NCBI GenBank assembly: GCA_026388655.1
Contig: JAPLJI010000070.1
Location: 1-40,778 of the forward strand
Direction: 5' to 3'
Source: Pseudomonadota bacterium
GTDB lineage: Bacteria > Desulfobacterota > JAPLJL01
Length of the DNA stretch: 40,778 nucleotides
A program made the position numbers and the translations under genes. Below, piece after piece: positions 1-7,411 of this stretch. The stretch's first letter is position 1. Every line of letters starts with the position of its first letter. The notes under the pieces were generated by a model. It searched no databases. It was not told the DNA's origin and saw only the letters and a program-made list of their open reading frames with translations.

Positions 1-122
1 CCGATCCGGGCCTTCTTGAATTCTTCCCGGGCCATCCGGGCCAGGGCTTCCAGGGCCGGGGGTAGATATCCCGCCGGGATTTCCTCGGTTCCAATCTCCA
101 AGATGAGATCTCTGGTCTTCAT
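1..122 (-). CDS. glyS: Glycyl-tRNA synthetase beta subunit, N-terminal fragment
   Basis: Only the first 40 codons are in the window; the gene continues past the left edge. The reading begins MKTRDLILEIGTEEIPAGY, the hallmark N-terminus of the beta subunit of the heterotetrameric (alpha2beta2) glycyl-tRNA synthetase, which charges tRNA-Gly in the cytoplasm. The beta subunit is needed for tRNA binding. The ATG at 120-122 fits the family start; I see no strong ribosome-binding site. The alpha-subunit gene glyQ usually lies directly upstream of glyS. Here the upstream side (from 123 on) holds a promoter-like sequence and a divergent gene, so glyS seems to start its own transcript. Identification rests on a short but very characteristic stretch. 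Confidence 0.9.
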   Translation of the reverse strand, partial: MKTRDLILEIGTEEIPAGYLPPALEALARMAREEFKKARI

Positions 123-134
123 GGTGGCTAATCA

Positions 135-163
135 AGTATACCGAAGTTATATAAAATTCAAGT
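135..163 (-). promoter_or_regulatory. Candidate sigma70-type promoter of glyS
   Basis: Read on the minus strand there is a -10 box TATACT (135-140, 5 of 6 to consensus) and an ACTTGA/TTGAAT -35-like sequence 15-17 bases upstream. Transcription would start about 10 bases before the glyS ATG. Found by eye only. Confidence 0.35.
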
Positions 164-314
164 CCTCTGGGCTATGCCGGCCAGCCGATATGAATATAAT
201 TCATCTTCTCCTGATAAAAAAGCGAAAATCTCAAATCCCGCATTCCCGCTTGGGCGATAAATCCCATCATTTTCGTCATTACCCCATAGGAGAGAATCCA
301 TTCCTCCCTTCGTC

Positions 315-333
315 ATCCTCGTAAAACGAGGAT
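315..333. repeat. Short perfect hairpin between glyS and the synthetase remnant
   Basis: ATCCTCGT, a 3-base AAA loop, then ACGAGGAT: a perfect 8-bp stem. No T-run follows on either strand, so it does not look like an intrinsic terminator. It resembles half of the GTCATCC-type dispersed repeats seen elsewhere in the window. Confidence 0.4.
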
Positions 334-422
334 CGAGAAAAACGAATATTTTCTTGAGTCAAATTTGAATTTCATTTCCTTCGGTTGTAGATTGTCTCAC
401 TGAAAATATGGAGGGGAATCCG

Positions 423-776
423 ATGCTGGAAAAAATCCGTTTCGCCCTGACCAAGAGCCTCACCATGGCCAATCTCCAGGACCGCCTGGCCGAGATATTC
501 GATCAGAATCTGGAGCTGATCCACCTGGAGGAGCCGCTGAAATACCAAACCTTGAAATTCTGGTCGAGCTCCGCCGAAGCCACCCCGAAGGAACTCGTGG
601 CTTGGTGTAAAGACCAGCTGGCCGCCTACCGGGCTCCCCGGGAGGTCGAGATCATCCCCGCCGCGGACATGCCCTACGGAATGACCCTCAAGGTTCTGAA
701 AAAAGACCTCAAGGCCCGCTACGCGCCGGAATATGAAAAACGCTCGCCCGAGGAGTGGAAGAAGAAAGGAGATTAA
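423..776 (+). pseudogene. Acyl-CoA synthetase (AMP-forming) remnant with internal deletion
   Basis: A 117-residue open frame joins the two ends of an AMP-forming acyl-CoA/fatty-acid ligase. Residues about 1-45 look like the N-terminal start of such ligases (TMANLQDRLAEIF, then LIHLEEPLKYQTL). Residues about 55-105 look like the C-terminal swivel domain (PKELVAWCKDQLAAYRAPREV, then MPYGMTLKVLKKDLKARY), including the region of the A10 motif with its lysine. The central part with the AMP-binding P-loop and adenylate-forming motifs (normally about 400 residues) is missing, so it cannot be an active ligase. The apparent junction is near 553-585. The start at 423 is preferred over the in-frame ATG at 408 because GGAGGGG lies just upstream of it. 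The clean frame and ribosome site leave open a recent deletion, an assembly collapse, or a small retained protein. Confidence 0.6.
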
Positions 777-777
777 A

Positions 778-955
778 GAAATTTCTAATGACGAATTCCC
801 AATCAATGCCCAACTTGAAAATTCCTAATGACCATTTGCAAATTTCAATCAATGACTAATGTTGAATTTCCAAACTCAAGGTTTCCAGGTTAGTCATTGG
901 AAATTTGGTCATTGGGATTTATTTAGACATTAGAAATTAGAAATTCGTCATTTTC
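778..955. repeat. Imperfect long inverted repeat (AATTTCTAATGAC family)
   Basis: AT-rich sequence built from variants of AATTTCTAATGAC and AATCAATG on the left and their reverse complements (GTCATTGGGATTT, ATTAGAAATTCGTCATT) on the right, so the whole stretch can fold into one long imperfect hairpin. A second copy lies at 28868-29062. It sits between two convergent genes, at their 3' ends. No coding potential seen. Confidence 0.65.
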
Positions 956-964
956 TATCCTGAT

Positions 965-1564
965 TTATTCCCAATTCGCGTCGAAAACCACGGTTTTGTT
1001 ATCGTTCTCGACCATTTCCGAAAAATTCGTCCGGCAGTTCTTCCCCCCGGCCAGCTCGATATATTTCTCCAGGAACCCGCAAATGATGAAATAAAAAATC
1101 ATCGCCGCGGAATTGTCGGAGACCTGGGTTAGCTTGAGCTTGGCGTTTCGCCCTTCCAAGGAAACCAGCTCGAAATGGGAATGGGAAAAAAAGGTCTTGG
1201 AGATCAAAGTAAAGGTTTTCACCGCGGAGGGAAGATCCGTATTAGCAGTGGGAAGAACATCCTTATAGGTACCGGTCAAAAGCTGGATCCCCATGACCCG
1301 GCCCCACTCCCGGGCGTTCTTGGGTTTCTTTTCCCCGAAGACCTCGTAGCATGCTCTCAAGCAATGCCAGAAGGTATCCATCGGGTACCAGCCGGAGGGG
1401 AAAACCCTCCCGGAAATAATTTTCTTGTCTTCTTCATTAAGATAACGGTAGAGGCGCTCGTCCTTCGAACCGCGGATAATCTTGACGAAGATCAGGAAAA
1501 TACTCCCCTTAATTTTTATCTCTGACTCTGTCGTTGTCATGGTAATTGCGCCAACAAAGACCAC
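965..1564 (-). CDS. Small protein resembling the TIGR02265/DUF2378 family (paralogue A)
   Basis: A 199-residue soluble protein of unknown function. It aligns along its length with the product at 26037-26609. Both have a LNEEDKKI/LNDEDRKI segment, a WYP motif followed by a helix, a TYKDVL/TYKNFL segment, and a GFLEKYIELAGGK / GFVEGLLELAGGK helix near the C-terminus. Length and layout recall the TIGR02265 (DUF2378) family known from myxobacteria, but this is a weak resemblance judged by eye. The GTG at 1562-1564 has GAGGAAG at a good distance and is preferred; the ATG at 1540 starts in the same place as the paralogue and is an alternative. A conserved two-block element (1655-1742) lies about 90 bases upstream. 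Confidence 0.7.
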   Translation of the reverse strand: MVFVGAITMTTTESEIKIKGSIFLIFVKIIRGSKDERLYRYLNEEDKKIISGRVFPSGWYPMDTFWHCLRACYEVFGEKKPKNAREWGRVMGIQLLTGTYKDVLPTANTDLPSAVKTFTLISKTFFSHSHFELVSLEGRNAKLKLTQVSDNSAAMIFYFIICGFLEKYIELAGGKNCRTNFSEMVENDNKTVVFDANWE

Positions 1565-1654
1565 CTTGCTTCCTCATCTGAATACTACACTTTTACGATT
1601 TTTTCAAATACCAAGCGGCTTTTTCCGGAGCCGGACCGCCGGAGCCGGGTTTTA

Positions 1655-1742
1655 CACAAGTTTTGTGGAAAACCTGTTGAATAGCCTGTGGGTAAAGTTC
1701 TGGGAGCCGCGAAAATACTGGCCGGGAACCAATTTGAACCAA
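1655..1742 (-). promoter_or_regulatory. Conserved two-block upstream element, copy 1 (DnaA-box-like)
   Basis: Read toward the gene at 965-1564, block A (1727-1742) is followed after 34-35 bases by block B (1655-1691). Block A is 15 of 16 identical to 10825-10840. Block B is about 32 of 37 identical, with four one-base gaps, to 10876-10913. The spacers share ATTTTCGC. Block B contains TTTTCCACA (minus strand, 1664-1672), which fits the DnaA-box consensus TTWTNCACA, and TTACCCACA (1687-1695). TTTTACACA at 1650-1658 on the plus strand also fits. The rest of the 1565-1912 gap holds a direct repeat of CCGGAGCCGG (1625-1648) and AT-rich DNA with no gene. Confidence 0.5.
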
Positions 1743-1912
1743 GTTGAGGCATATTTGATAAATTCCATAAAAATCAAAGACTTGACTGCTTTTCATCACA
1801 CCTGAGCCACTTCGTCGTCGAATCCCGGGGCTCAAATATGATTTGGCCCTTTGAATCCGCCTGAAAATCAGGAATAATATTTCCTCTCAAGCCTTTAGCA
1901 TTTGGTGAAAAA

Positions 1913-4900
1913 ATGCCACTGACCAATCACCCGCGCCGAGCCCAGAGGGATGATAATTCCCGGGTGGTGGAACTCGCGCTCCTGCTTTTCCTGATCTTCG
2001 GTGGGATTACCATCGGGCGGAGCCTGCGCCTGACCTTCCTTCTCCAAACAATCGGGATCAAGAGTCTTCCCTACCTCTACGTCCTGAACGCGGTTTTCAC
2101 CGTCGGGGTTTCGCTCGCCTTCGCGGGTGTGGTGGACCGGATCAAGCGGCACCGGGTCCTCTCCTTCACCGCGTTCAGCCTGGGAACGCTCGCGCTCCTG
2201 GGGCGCTTCTCCGTGGGGGGAAATATCTTTCCGATTATTTTCTTCATCGGGATTGAAGTGGCCACGGTCCTCCTCATTACCCAGTTCTGGAACCTGGCCG
2301 CGGCCTTCTTCCCCGTCCGGGAGGCCAAGAAGACCTTTCCCCTCCTGGCCGCGGGAGGTCTCGTCGGGGCGGTCCTGGCCGGCTTCGGCCTGAAACTCGG
2401 GGTGGAAAAGATCCATACCGAAAATGCCCTGTTTCTGCTCGGGGCCATGTGGCTTTGCGCCGGCGGTCTGGCCCTGCGCACCGGTGAGCCCGCCCGGAGG
2501 AGCGAGGAAACGGCCTTCCCTTCCTCCGGCGGCCTCCTGGGCTCGGTTACCCGGCCGCTCCAGGACCTGCGCGAGGGCATTCGCTACACCGCGGGTTCCC
2601 GGTTCGTCCAGTATTTTTTCGTGGCGACGGTTTTTTCCATTTTCATCACCTACCTGATTGAGTATGAATACAACCGGGTGGCGGCCCTCGCTTTTCCCGA
2701 GGCGGACCGGCTGACCGCCTTTTACGGCCTGCTCCAGGGCCTGGCCTATCTTCCCGCCCTGTTGATTAACCTGTTCGCCTTGGGACGGGTGCTCGAATTC
2801 TTCGGTGTCGGCCTGGCCTACCTTTTCTACCCCTTTGGGCTCCTGGGCTTCAGCGGAATCATGGCCACCACCGCCGGATTTTTCGGAACCGTGGCCACCC
2901 GGGTGACCAACGACATTTTCCTCTATACCGTTAACGACGGCGCCGGGAATTTATTCCTCGGCTCGGTTCCCGCGGAGGTGCGCGGCAAGATCCGGTCCCT
3001 CATCCTCGGGGTGGGGCGGCCGGTGGCCCTTGGGCTTTCCGGGCTCTTCCTGATGTTCGGGGTCGCCTATCTTTCCGACCAGCTCCGCCTGGTCGGGATT
3101 TTTCTCCTCACCGGTCTCTGGCTCCTGCTCTCGGCCTTCCCCCTCCGGAGAAACTACCTGACTCTCCTCTCCCAGAACCTGGCCCGGGATGACCAGGAGC
3201 TCAAGCTTCATGCCATCAGGAGCCTGAAAAAAATCAACACCCCCGCCGGCCAGGATTACCTGGTAAATCTCCTGGCCGGCCGCGACCCCCGGGCGTCCCG
3301 CTTCGCCATGGAGCTGGCCCTCTCCACGGGTTCCCCACGCCTCCTCCGCCGCCTGACCGGGTTTTCCGGTTCGGATGACCCCCGGACCCGGGCCGGGGCG
3401 ATCCGGGCCGCGGTCCGCCTCGGCGACCCGGCTTTCCTCCCCGGGCTGAAGGATTTCCTGGGCGATGAAAGCCCCGAGGTCAGGAGGGAAGCCGCCCGGG
3501 CTTATCTGGCTTTCCGGCCCGCGGAAATCGGAGAGGTATGTTCGGATCGTCTGAAAATCGAAAGCGAACCCCGGGTCCGGGCCCTGCTCTGGAAGGGGGT
3601 AATTTCGATTAGTAGGGCGCATTCCCCGAATGCGCCGGGACAGCCCGATTGGGAATCGGGCCCTACACAAGAAAAATCATTTTTCCCATTGATCCCGGAC
3701 GATCTAAAAGAGGAAATCAAGCGGATGATCCGCTCCGACGATGAAGAGGAGAGGCTGACCGCCCTGGATCTCCTGGAATGGATCGGGATCCCCGGGTTCG
3801 AGCAGGAGGTCCTGGATTTCCTGCTCCAGTCCACGAACGTAACCAAGGTTTGCTCGATTTTGCAGAAGGGCGGCCCCGCCCTCGCGCCCCAGGTACTGTC
3901 CTGGTTGGAACTGGGCCTGCCCGAGCGGGTGCAGGGAATTTTCTACCGCTTCCTGGGTGAGCTCGGGGACGAAAAGATTCTCCGGGTCCTCCGGATCTCC
4001 CTCTTCGAAAAATCCGGGGTGTCCCGGCTGGAATTGATTGAAGCCCTGAAGCGCTGGCGGGCCCGGGCGGGGAAAAACCCGCTCTCCCCGGAGGAGATCT
4101 CGACCCTCCTCTCCGATTCGATCCAGAGGCACGACGAGTCCCTCCGGAAGCTTACCTGCTTTGACCGGGGTCTCCCGCCCGACATATCTTTTTCGCTCCG
4201 TTCCTGCTGGTTGACCCAGATCAATCTCGAAGTCGAAACGATCCTGGCCCTGATCGGCCTGCTGATCGAGGAACAGTTGGCCCAGAAAATCAAGCATTCC
4301 CTCTCCGGGGGATCGGAAGCGGAGCGGCAGAGCGCCCTCGAAGCCCTGGAGGAGGTTTTGCCCCATTCCCTCCGGGGCGCGGTCATGCGGATCCTCGACC
4401 CCCGCCCGGATCCTCGAGCCCCGGTTTCCGATCCCGGGGTGGACGGGAAGGCCTGCCGGGAAGAATTGACCACCCTGATCGAAAAGGGCAACCGCTTCGA
4501 GCGGGCCTTCGCTATCCTGGCGGCTCCCTTCTTTCCGGATTCTTTCTCCGGGAAGTGGAAAGATAAAATTCAGGAACTGGCATCCGATCCCGATCCGCGG
4601 GTGCGGGAGGCGGTGGAAATTTTAAATCGCTCCGGAAAAACCATGGAGGAGAAAAAAATGTTGACGGTTTTGGAAAAAGTCATGTTTCTCCAGGGGGTGG
4701 GAATCTTCCAACACCTCGCGATGGAGGACCTCGAATTTCTCGCGGACATCGCCCGGGACGTCCGGGTGAAAAAGGGAGAGATCCTTTTTCATCAAAACGA
4801 CCCCGGGGATTCGCTTTTCCTGATCGTCTCGGGCAGCGTGGCGGTCCTCCGGGAAGAGGAAGGAAAGCAAAAGCAAGTCGCCCTCCTCTCCGAAAGGGAA

Positions 4901-5083
4901 TGCGTGGGCGAGATGGCCATCCTGGCCGCCGAGCCCCGGACCGCCACGGTGGAAACCCGGGAAAATACCGATTTCCTGATCATCCGCGGGGTGGATTTCC
5001 GCGACCTGATCCGGATGAACCCCAGTATCGTTTACCCGATCTTCAGATTGCTGGTGGATCGTTTACGGGTAGCGACAAAATAA
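1913..5083 (+). CDS. MFS/nucleotide-transporter-like membrane protein fused to HEAT repeats and a cNMP-binding domain
   Basis: A 1056-residue protein in three parts. Residues about 20-415 form about 12 hydrophobic helices of the MFS or ATP/ADP-translocase (Npt/Tlc) type. Residues about 425-915 are HEAT-like helical repeats, e.g. PRTRAGAIRAAVRLGDPAF and SPEVRREAARAYLAF. Residues about 923-1050 form a Crp-type cyclic-nucleotide-binding domain: KKGEILFHQNDPGDSLFLI, then CVGEMAILAAEPRTATV. This keeps the Glu and Arg of the phosphate-binding cassette, so cAMP or cGMP binding is plausible. The substrate cannot be told; pathogens' ATP/ADP exchangers lack these extra domains. GGTGA lies 5 bases before the ATG. 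A REPIN-like palindrome at 3612-3666 is translated in frame as part of residues 566-590, in the HEAT region. It stands alone on this strand, with a REP-like hairpin 2 bases after the stop. Confidence 0.85.
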   Translation: MPLTNHPRRAQRDDNSRVVELALLLFLIFGGITIGRSLRLTFLLQTIGIKSLPYLYVLNAVFTVGVSLAFAGVVDRIKRHRVLSFTAFSLGTLALLGRFSVGGNIFPIIFFIGIEVATVLLITQFWNLAAAFFPVREAKKTFPLLAAGGLVGAVLAGFGLKLGVEKIHTENALFLLGAMWLCAGGLALRTGEPARRSEETAFPSSGGLLGSVTRPLQDLREGIRYTAGSRFVQYFFVATVFSIFITYLIEYEYNRVAALAFPEADRLTAFYGLLQGLAYLPALLINLFALGRVLEFFGVGLAYLFYPFGLLGFSGIMATTAGFFGTVATRVTNDIFLYTVNDGAGNLFLGSVPAEVRGKIRSLILGVGRPVALGLSGLFLMFGVAYLSDQLRLVGIFLLTGLWLLLSAFPLRRNYLTLLSQNLARDDQELKLHAIRSLKKINTPAGQDYLVNLLAGRDPRASRFAMELALSTGSPRLLRRLTGFSGSDDPRTRAGAIRAAVRLGDPAFLPGLKDFLGDESPEVRREAARAYLAFRPAEIGEVCSDRLKIESEPRVRALLWKGVISISRAHSPNAPGQPDWESGPTQEKSFFPLIPDDLKEEIKRMIRSDDEEERLTALDLLEWIGIPGFEQEVLDFLLQSTNVTKVCSILQKGGPALAPQVLSWLELGLPERVQGIFYRFLGELGDEKILRVLRISLFEKSGVSRLELIEALKRWRARAGKNPLSPEEISTLLSDSIQRHDESLRKLTCFDRGLPPDISFSLRSCWLTQINLEVETILALIGLLIEEQLAQKIKHSLSGGSEAERQSALEALEEVLPHSLRGAVMRILDPRPDPRAPVSDPGVDGKACREELTTLIEKGNRFERAFAILAAPFFPDSFSGKWKDKIQELASDPDPRVREAVEILNRSGKTMEEKKMLTVLEKVMFLQGVGIFQHLAMEDLEFLADIARDVRVKKGEILFHQNDPGDSLFLIVSGSVAVLREEEGKQKQVALLSERECVGEMAILAAEPRTATVETRENTDFLIIRGVDFRDLIRMNPSIVYPIFRLLVDRLRVATK
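3612..3666. repeat. REPIN-like palindromic element inside the transporter-HEAT gene
   Basis: 55 bp bounded by GTAGGG and CCCTAC. It contains two perfect hairpins: GGCGCATTC-CCC-GAATGCGCC (9-bp stem) and CCCGATT-GGG-AATCGGG (7-bp stem). The three-arm fold with GTAG feet matches the element at 21322-21379. It is read through in frame in the host gene, giving a proline- and serine-rich stretch (SRAHSPNAPGQPDWESGPT) unlike the helical repeats on either side. Confidence 0.75.
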
Positions 5084-5085
5084 TC

Positions 5086-5108
5086 GTAGCCGCAGGCTTC
5101 AGCCTGCG
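5086..5108 (+). repeat. REP-like element (GTAG foot plus hairpin)
   Basis: GTAG followed by CGCAGGCT-TC-AGCCTGCG, a perfect 8-bp hairpin, starting 2 bases after the stop of the gene ending at 5083. A near-identical copy (loop TT) is at 10611-10633. Such elements at 3' ends can protect or end transcripts, but that is not shown here. Confidence 0.7.
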
Positions 5109-5162
5109 AAAATAATGAGCAACGCTTTGAGTATAGGTGATTAATAATATTGCTATTTTTTC

Positions 5163-5184
5163 GTAGTTGCTCGATTTATCGAGC
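5163..5184 (+). repeat. REP-like element, half of the 77-bp GTAG family
   Basis: GTAGTT then GCTCGAT-TT-ATCGAGC, a perfect 7-bp hairpin. It corresponds to one half of the 77-bp doublets at 11986-12062 and 34873-34949, with compensating stem changes (GCTCGAT here, GCCCGAT there). Confidence 0.6.
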
Positions 5185-5250
5185 CTTAATTCCTTTAGCT
5201 GATCTCGCCGAAATGTGATATTATTTTATTTAAATCGGAGGTAACTATTT

Positions 5251-5565
5251 ATGCTGACGGAATATATTGAGGAAGCCTTAAAAAAAGCGCGCTATGAAAT
5301 CATTGAAGATGAAGAACCTTATTATGGAGAGGTAAAGGAACTTAAAGGAGTTTGGGCTACGGGCAATACGCTCGAAAAATGCCGAAATAACCTCAAGGAA
5401 GTTATTGAAGGGTGGATATTGGTTAGTATTAAAAAAGGCCTTCCCATCCCAAAACTCGGGGCAATTAAAATTAAAGAAACCAACGAAGCCGTGGCGTGGA
5501 GCCCCACGGCTGAAAGCCGTGGCACCTCCACAAAGCTTACGGCGGGCGGAACCCGCCGAAGCTAA
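5251..5565 (+). CDS. hicB: HicB-family antitoxin with repeat-derived C-terminal tail
   Basis: Residues 1-78 are a compact HicB antitoxin: EEALKKARYEIIEDEEPYYGE, then GVWATGNTLEKCRNNLKEVIEGW and GLPIPKLGAIKI. The domain neutralises the HicA mRNA interferase encoded next door and usually represses the operon. GGAGG lies 8 bases before the ATG. Related antitoxins of this type end soon after the IPK segment, often overlapping hicA. Here the last 26 or so residues (AWSPTAESRGTSTKL...) are encoded by a palindromic repeat block at 5496-5557 and are likely not ancestral. The stop codon itself lies in a third palindrome. The order is antitoxin first, then toxin. Confidence 0.85.
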   Translation: MLTEYIEEALKKARYEIIEDEEPYYGEVKELKGVWATGNTLEKCRNNLKEVIEGWILVSIKKGLPIPKLGAIKIKETNEAVAWSPTAESRGTSTKLTAGGTRRS

Positions 5566-5624
5566 CCCTCCTTCGCTAACCTGTCCGACATAGCCTTGGC
5601 AAAGTCGGAAGCTACGGAGGGTTA
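5496..5624. repeat. Composite palindromic repeat block across the hicB end and hicB-hicA gap
   Basis: Three hairpins in a row: GTGGAG / CCACGGCT-GAA-AGCCGTGG / CTCCAC (5496-5531, with a GGAG foot); GGCGGG-CGGAA-CCCGCC (5541-5557); and TAACCCTCC paired with GGAGGGTTA (5563-5571 with 5616-5624). The third enclosed part has CTTCGCTAAC and GTCGGAAGC arms. The block pushes hicA 117 bases away from hicB and supplies the hicB stop codon. Confidence 0.7.
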
Positions 5625-5682
5625 CCCACCAAAGAGCATTCATCCACGGGTAAAACCCTTGGCTTTCTGCGTAGGCGGGTAA

Positions 5683-5904
5683 ATGCCCAAAGCCGGTCCC
5701 ATTTCTTACCAGGAATTTGTAAGAAAACTTAAATTATTTAGTTTTAAAGGCCCTTACGCGGGGGGAAAACATCTGTATATGCTCAAAGGTGATTTGCGTC
5801 TAACTATTCCTAATCCTCACCGACAGGAAATCAGCGTTGATCTCCTAACAAGGATTCTCAAGCAAGCCGGGATAAATAAAGAAGAATGGTCCAAAAAGGA
5901 ATAA
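5683..5904 (+). CDS. hicA: HicA-family mRNA interferase toxin
   Basis: 73 residues, normal HicA length, with the dsRBD-like fold signature: ISYQEFVRKLKLFSFKG, then GGKHLYMLK with the expected catalytic histidine (His30), then LTIPNPHRQEISVDLLTRILKQAGI. HicA toxins cleave mRNA on translating ribosomes. Most members have a Gly-Ser-His type motif; here it is Gly-Gly-Lys-His. AGGCGGG precedes the ATG by 5 bases. It pairs with the upstream hicB but is separated from it by inserted repeats. Confidence 0.85.
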   Translation: MPKAGPISYQEFVRKLKLFSFKGPYAGGKHLYMLKGDLRLTIPNPHRQEISVDLLTRILKQAGINKEEWSKKE

Positions 5905-5946
5905 GATGTTTCTTGTACTTCTCCATTCTTACTTTTCACTTTTTAC

Positions 5947-7311
5947 TTACTGCCCCGGCTGGACCAGGGTAAAGAAAGCCACGTTCTTTTTGCCCTTCGC
6001 GTCGGTGATCTTGAGCTTGATCCCGCGGTTGCCGTAGCTGTAGGTGAACTGCGTGAATTGCGCCCCGAACACGTTCACTTCTTCTTCCTCGACCTCGCTC
6101 TCGGCCCCGAGGAGACTCTTCCGGTATTGTTCATCCTGGGCGATCCGGTCACCCAGAAGCTCGCGGTTGGCGGCCGGCAGGCTGGCGGCCATTTCGGAGG
6201 AGACGGCGATCTCGGTCACTTTCTGGTCGGACCCGTAGCTTATTTTCAGGCCCGGATAATCCAGGGTCTGCTTCTTGGTGTTCTGAAAACGGGGATTCCC
6301 CAGGGCTTGGGTGACCTTGGAGAGTTCATCCCCCAGACGGATGCCTTTAACCGAGAAATCAAGACTCGTGAGCTGGAAATGCCGGGTGATGTCATCCTGG
6401 ACCAGGTCGAGAATCCTCCCGGGCACGGGGCGGGCGGCCGGAACCGCGGCGAGCTTGGCCTCCGGGAGCTTGGCCGGCTGGGACCTCACCGGTACCTGCG
6501 CCACGGCCGGAACCCCCAGGTTGATCAAAGCCTCCTTGGCCACCTCCCGGACCACCGACTCGGGATCGGAAAGGAGCACCTGCAGGGGGCCGATGGCCTG
6601 GCGGTCCCCGGTTTGTCCCAGGGATTGGGCCGCGTACATCCGGACGATTTTGTTGGGATCCGCCAGCACCTTGATCAGGTAAGGGGTCGTCTTTCCCGGC
6701 CCGACCAGTTTGGAAAGCTCACCCAGGCATTCCGCGGCCACCGCCCGGACCCGGTATTCCGGGTCCTTCAAGTGTTCGGTCAGTTCGTAAAGGGAATCCG
6801 CGCCCCTGAGGGCCAGGTACGACCGGAGGGCTTCGGTCCGTACATATTGATCGGGATCGGCCAGAAGCGGTTCCATGTCCTGGACCTTGTCCTTGGCGTT
6901 CAAGGCCCGGAGGGAGATGACCGCGAACATCCGCACGGTCTGGTTTTTATCACCCAAGGCCTTGACGACCTGCGGGAGCGCCCGCTGGTCGCCCCGCCGG
7001 CCCAGGGCCTGGATGGCCGTGGCCCGGTTCACCGGGTTGGAACCGTTGGCGAATTCCATCAACCGGGCATAGGCCGTTTCCCCCTCGGTCTCCCCCAGGG
7101 CCGCGATGTATTCAATCGTCTGGTTCTGGGTCTGGAATTCCGCTCCGCCCGGGCCCAGGGGATTGGCTACTCCCTCCACCCCTTCTTTTTCCACTTCGCC
7201 CGCCGGACCTGCCAGGCCCTCCTCTTCTTCTCCGTTGGCGAGAACCGATCCCGCGGAAAAACCCAGTCCGATCAGCATGGCTAAAATCGAGATCTTGAAA
7301 ATGTCTTTCAT
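5947..7311 (-). CDS. Exported HEAT-repeat protein
   Basis: 454 residues. A signal peptide (MKDIFKISILAMLIGLGFSA...VLA, cut near residue 26) is followed by an acidic Gly-rich linker. HEAT/PBS-lyase-like repeats span about 65-275, e.g. NPVNRATAIQALGRRGDQRAL, KDPEYRVRAVAAECLGEL and DPNKIVRMYAAQSLGQTGD. A C-terminal domain (about 315-450) has KGIRLGDELSKVTQALGNP, which recalls small outer-membrane-assembly-type domains of the SmpA/BamE kind, but I cannot confirm this. It probably acts as a scaffold in the periplasm. GAGGCGG lies 3 bases before the ATG. It precedes the solute-binding protein and START-like genes in reverse order on the same strand, with gaps of 100 and 243 bases. Confidence 0.8.
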   Translation of the reverse strand: MKDIFKISILAMLIGLGFSAGSVLANGEEEEGLAGPAGEVEKEGVEGVANPLGPGGAEFQTQNQTIEYIAALGETEGETAYARLMEFANGSNPVNRATAIQALGRRGDQRALPQVVKALGDKNQTVRMFAVISLRALNAKDKVQDMEPLLADPDQYVRTEALRSYLALRGADSLYELTEHLKDPEYRVRAVAAECLGELSKLVGPGKTTPYLIKVLADPNKIVRMYAAQSLGQTGDRQAIGPLQVLLSDPESVVREVAKEALINLGVPAVAQVPVRSQPAKLPEAKLAAVPAARPVPGRILDLVQDDITRHFQLTSLDFSVKGIRLGDELSKVTQALGNPRFQNTKKQTLDYPGLKISYGSDQKVTEIAVSSEMAASLPAANRELLGDRIAQDEQYRKSLLGAESEVEEEEVNVFGAQFTQFTYSYGNRGIKLKITDAKGKKNVAFFTLVQPGQ

Positions 7312-7361
7312 CTGCCGCCTCGCTTATTTCGATTCTAAAAAAATTTTCCCCTCACCCTCCT

Positions 7362-7381
7362 CTCTCCCCGCCCGGGGAGAG
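7362..7381. repeat. CTCTCCCC hairpin (dispersed CCCTCACCC-type repeat)
   Basis: CTCTCCCCG-CC-CGGGGAGAG, a 9-bp stem, preceded by CCCCTCACCC. It lies between the stop of the solute-binding protein gene and the start of the HEAT protein gene. A related hairpin is at 9464-9488. Confidence 0.55.
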
Positions 7382-7411
7382 GGATTTGGCTTAAGAGCCT
7401 CGCTTTGCTTG

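Noticed and set aside
1650-1695. Replication origin (oriC) suggested by DnaA-box-like sites
   Set aside because: Only two or three boxes, no dnaA, dnaN, gyrB or similar gene nearby, and a similar block lies at 10876-10913; a regulatory element fits better.
1593-1835. 80-codon frame on the minus strand before paralogue A
   Set aside because: It covers the conserved upstream element and has no ribosome site.
6058-7284. Long open frame opposite the exported HEAT protein
   Set aside because: Shadow; the minus strand has signal peptide, ribosome site and repeats.
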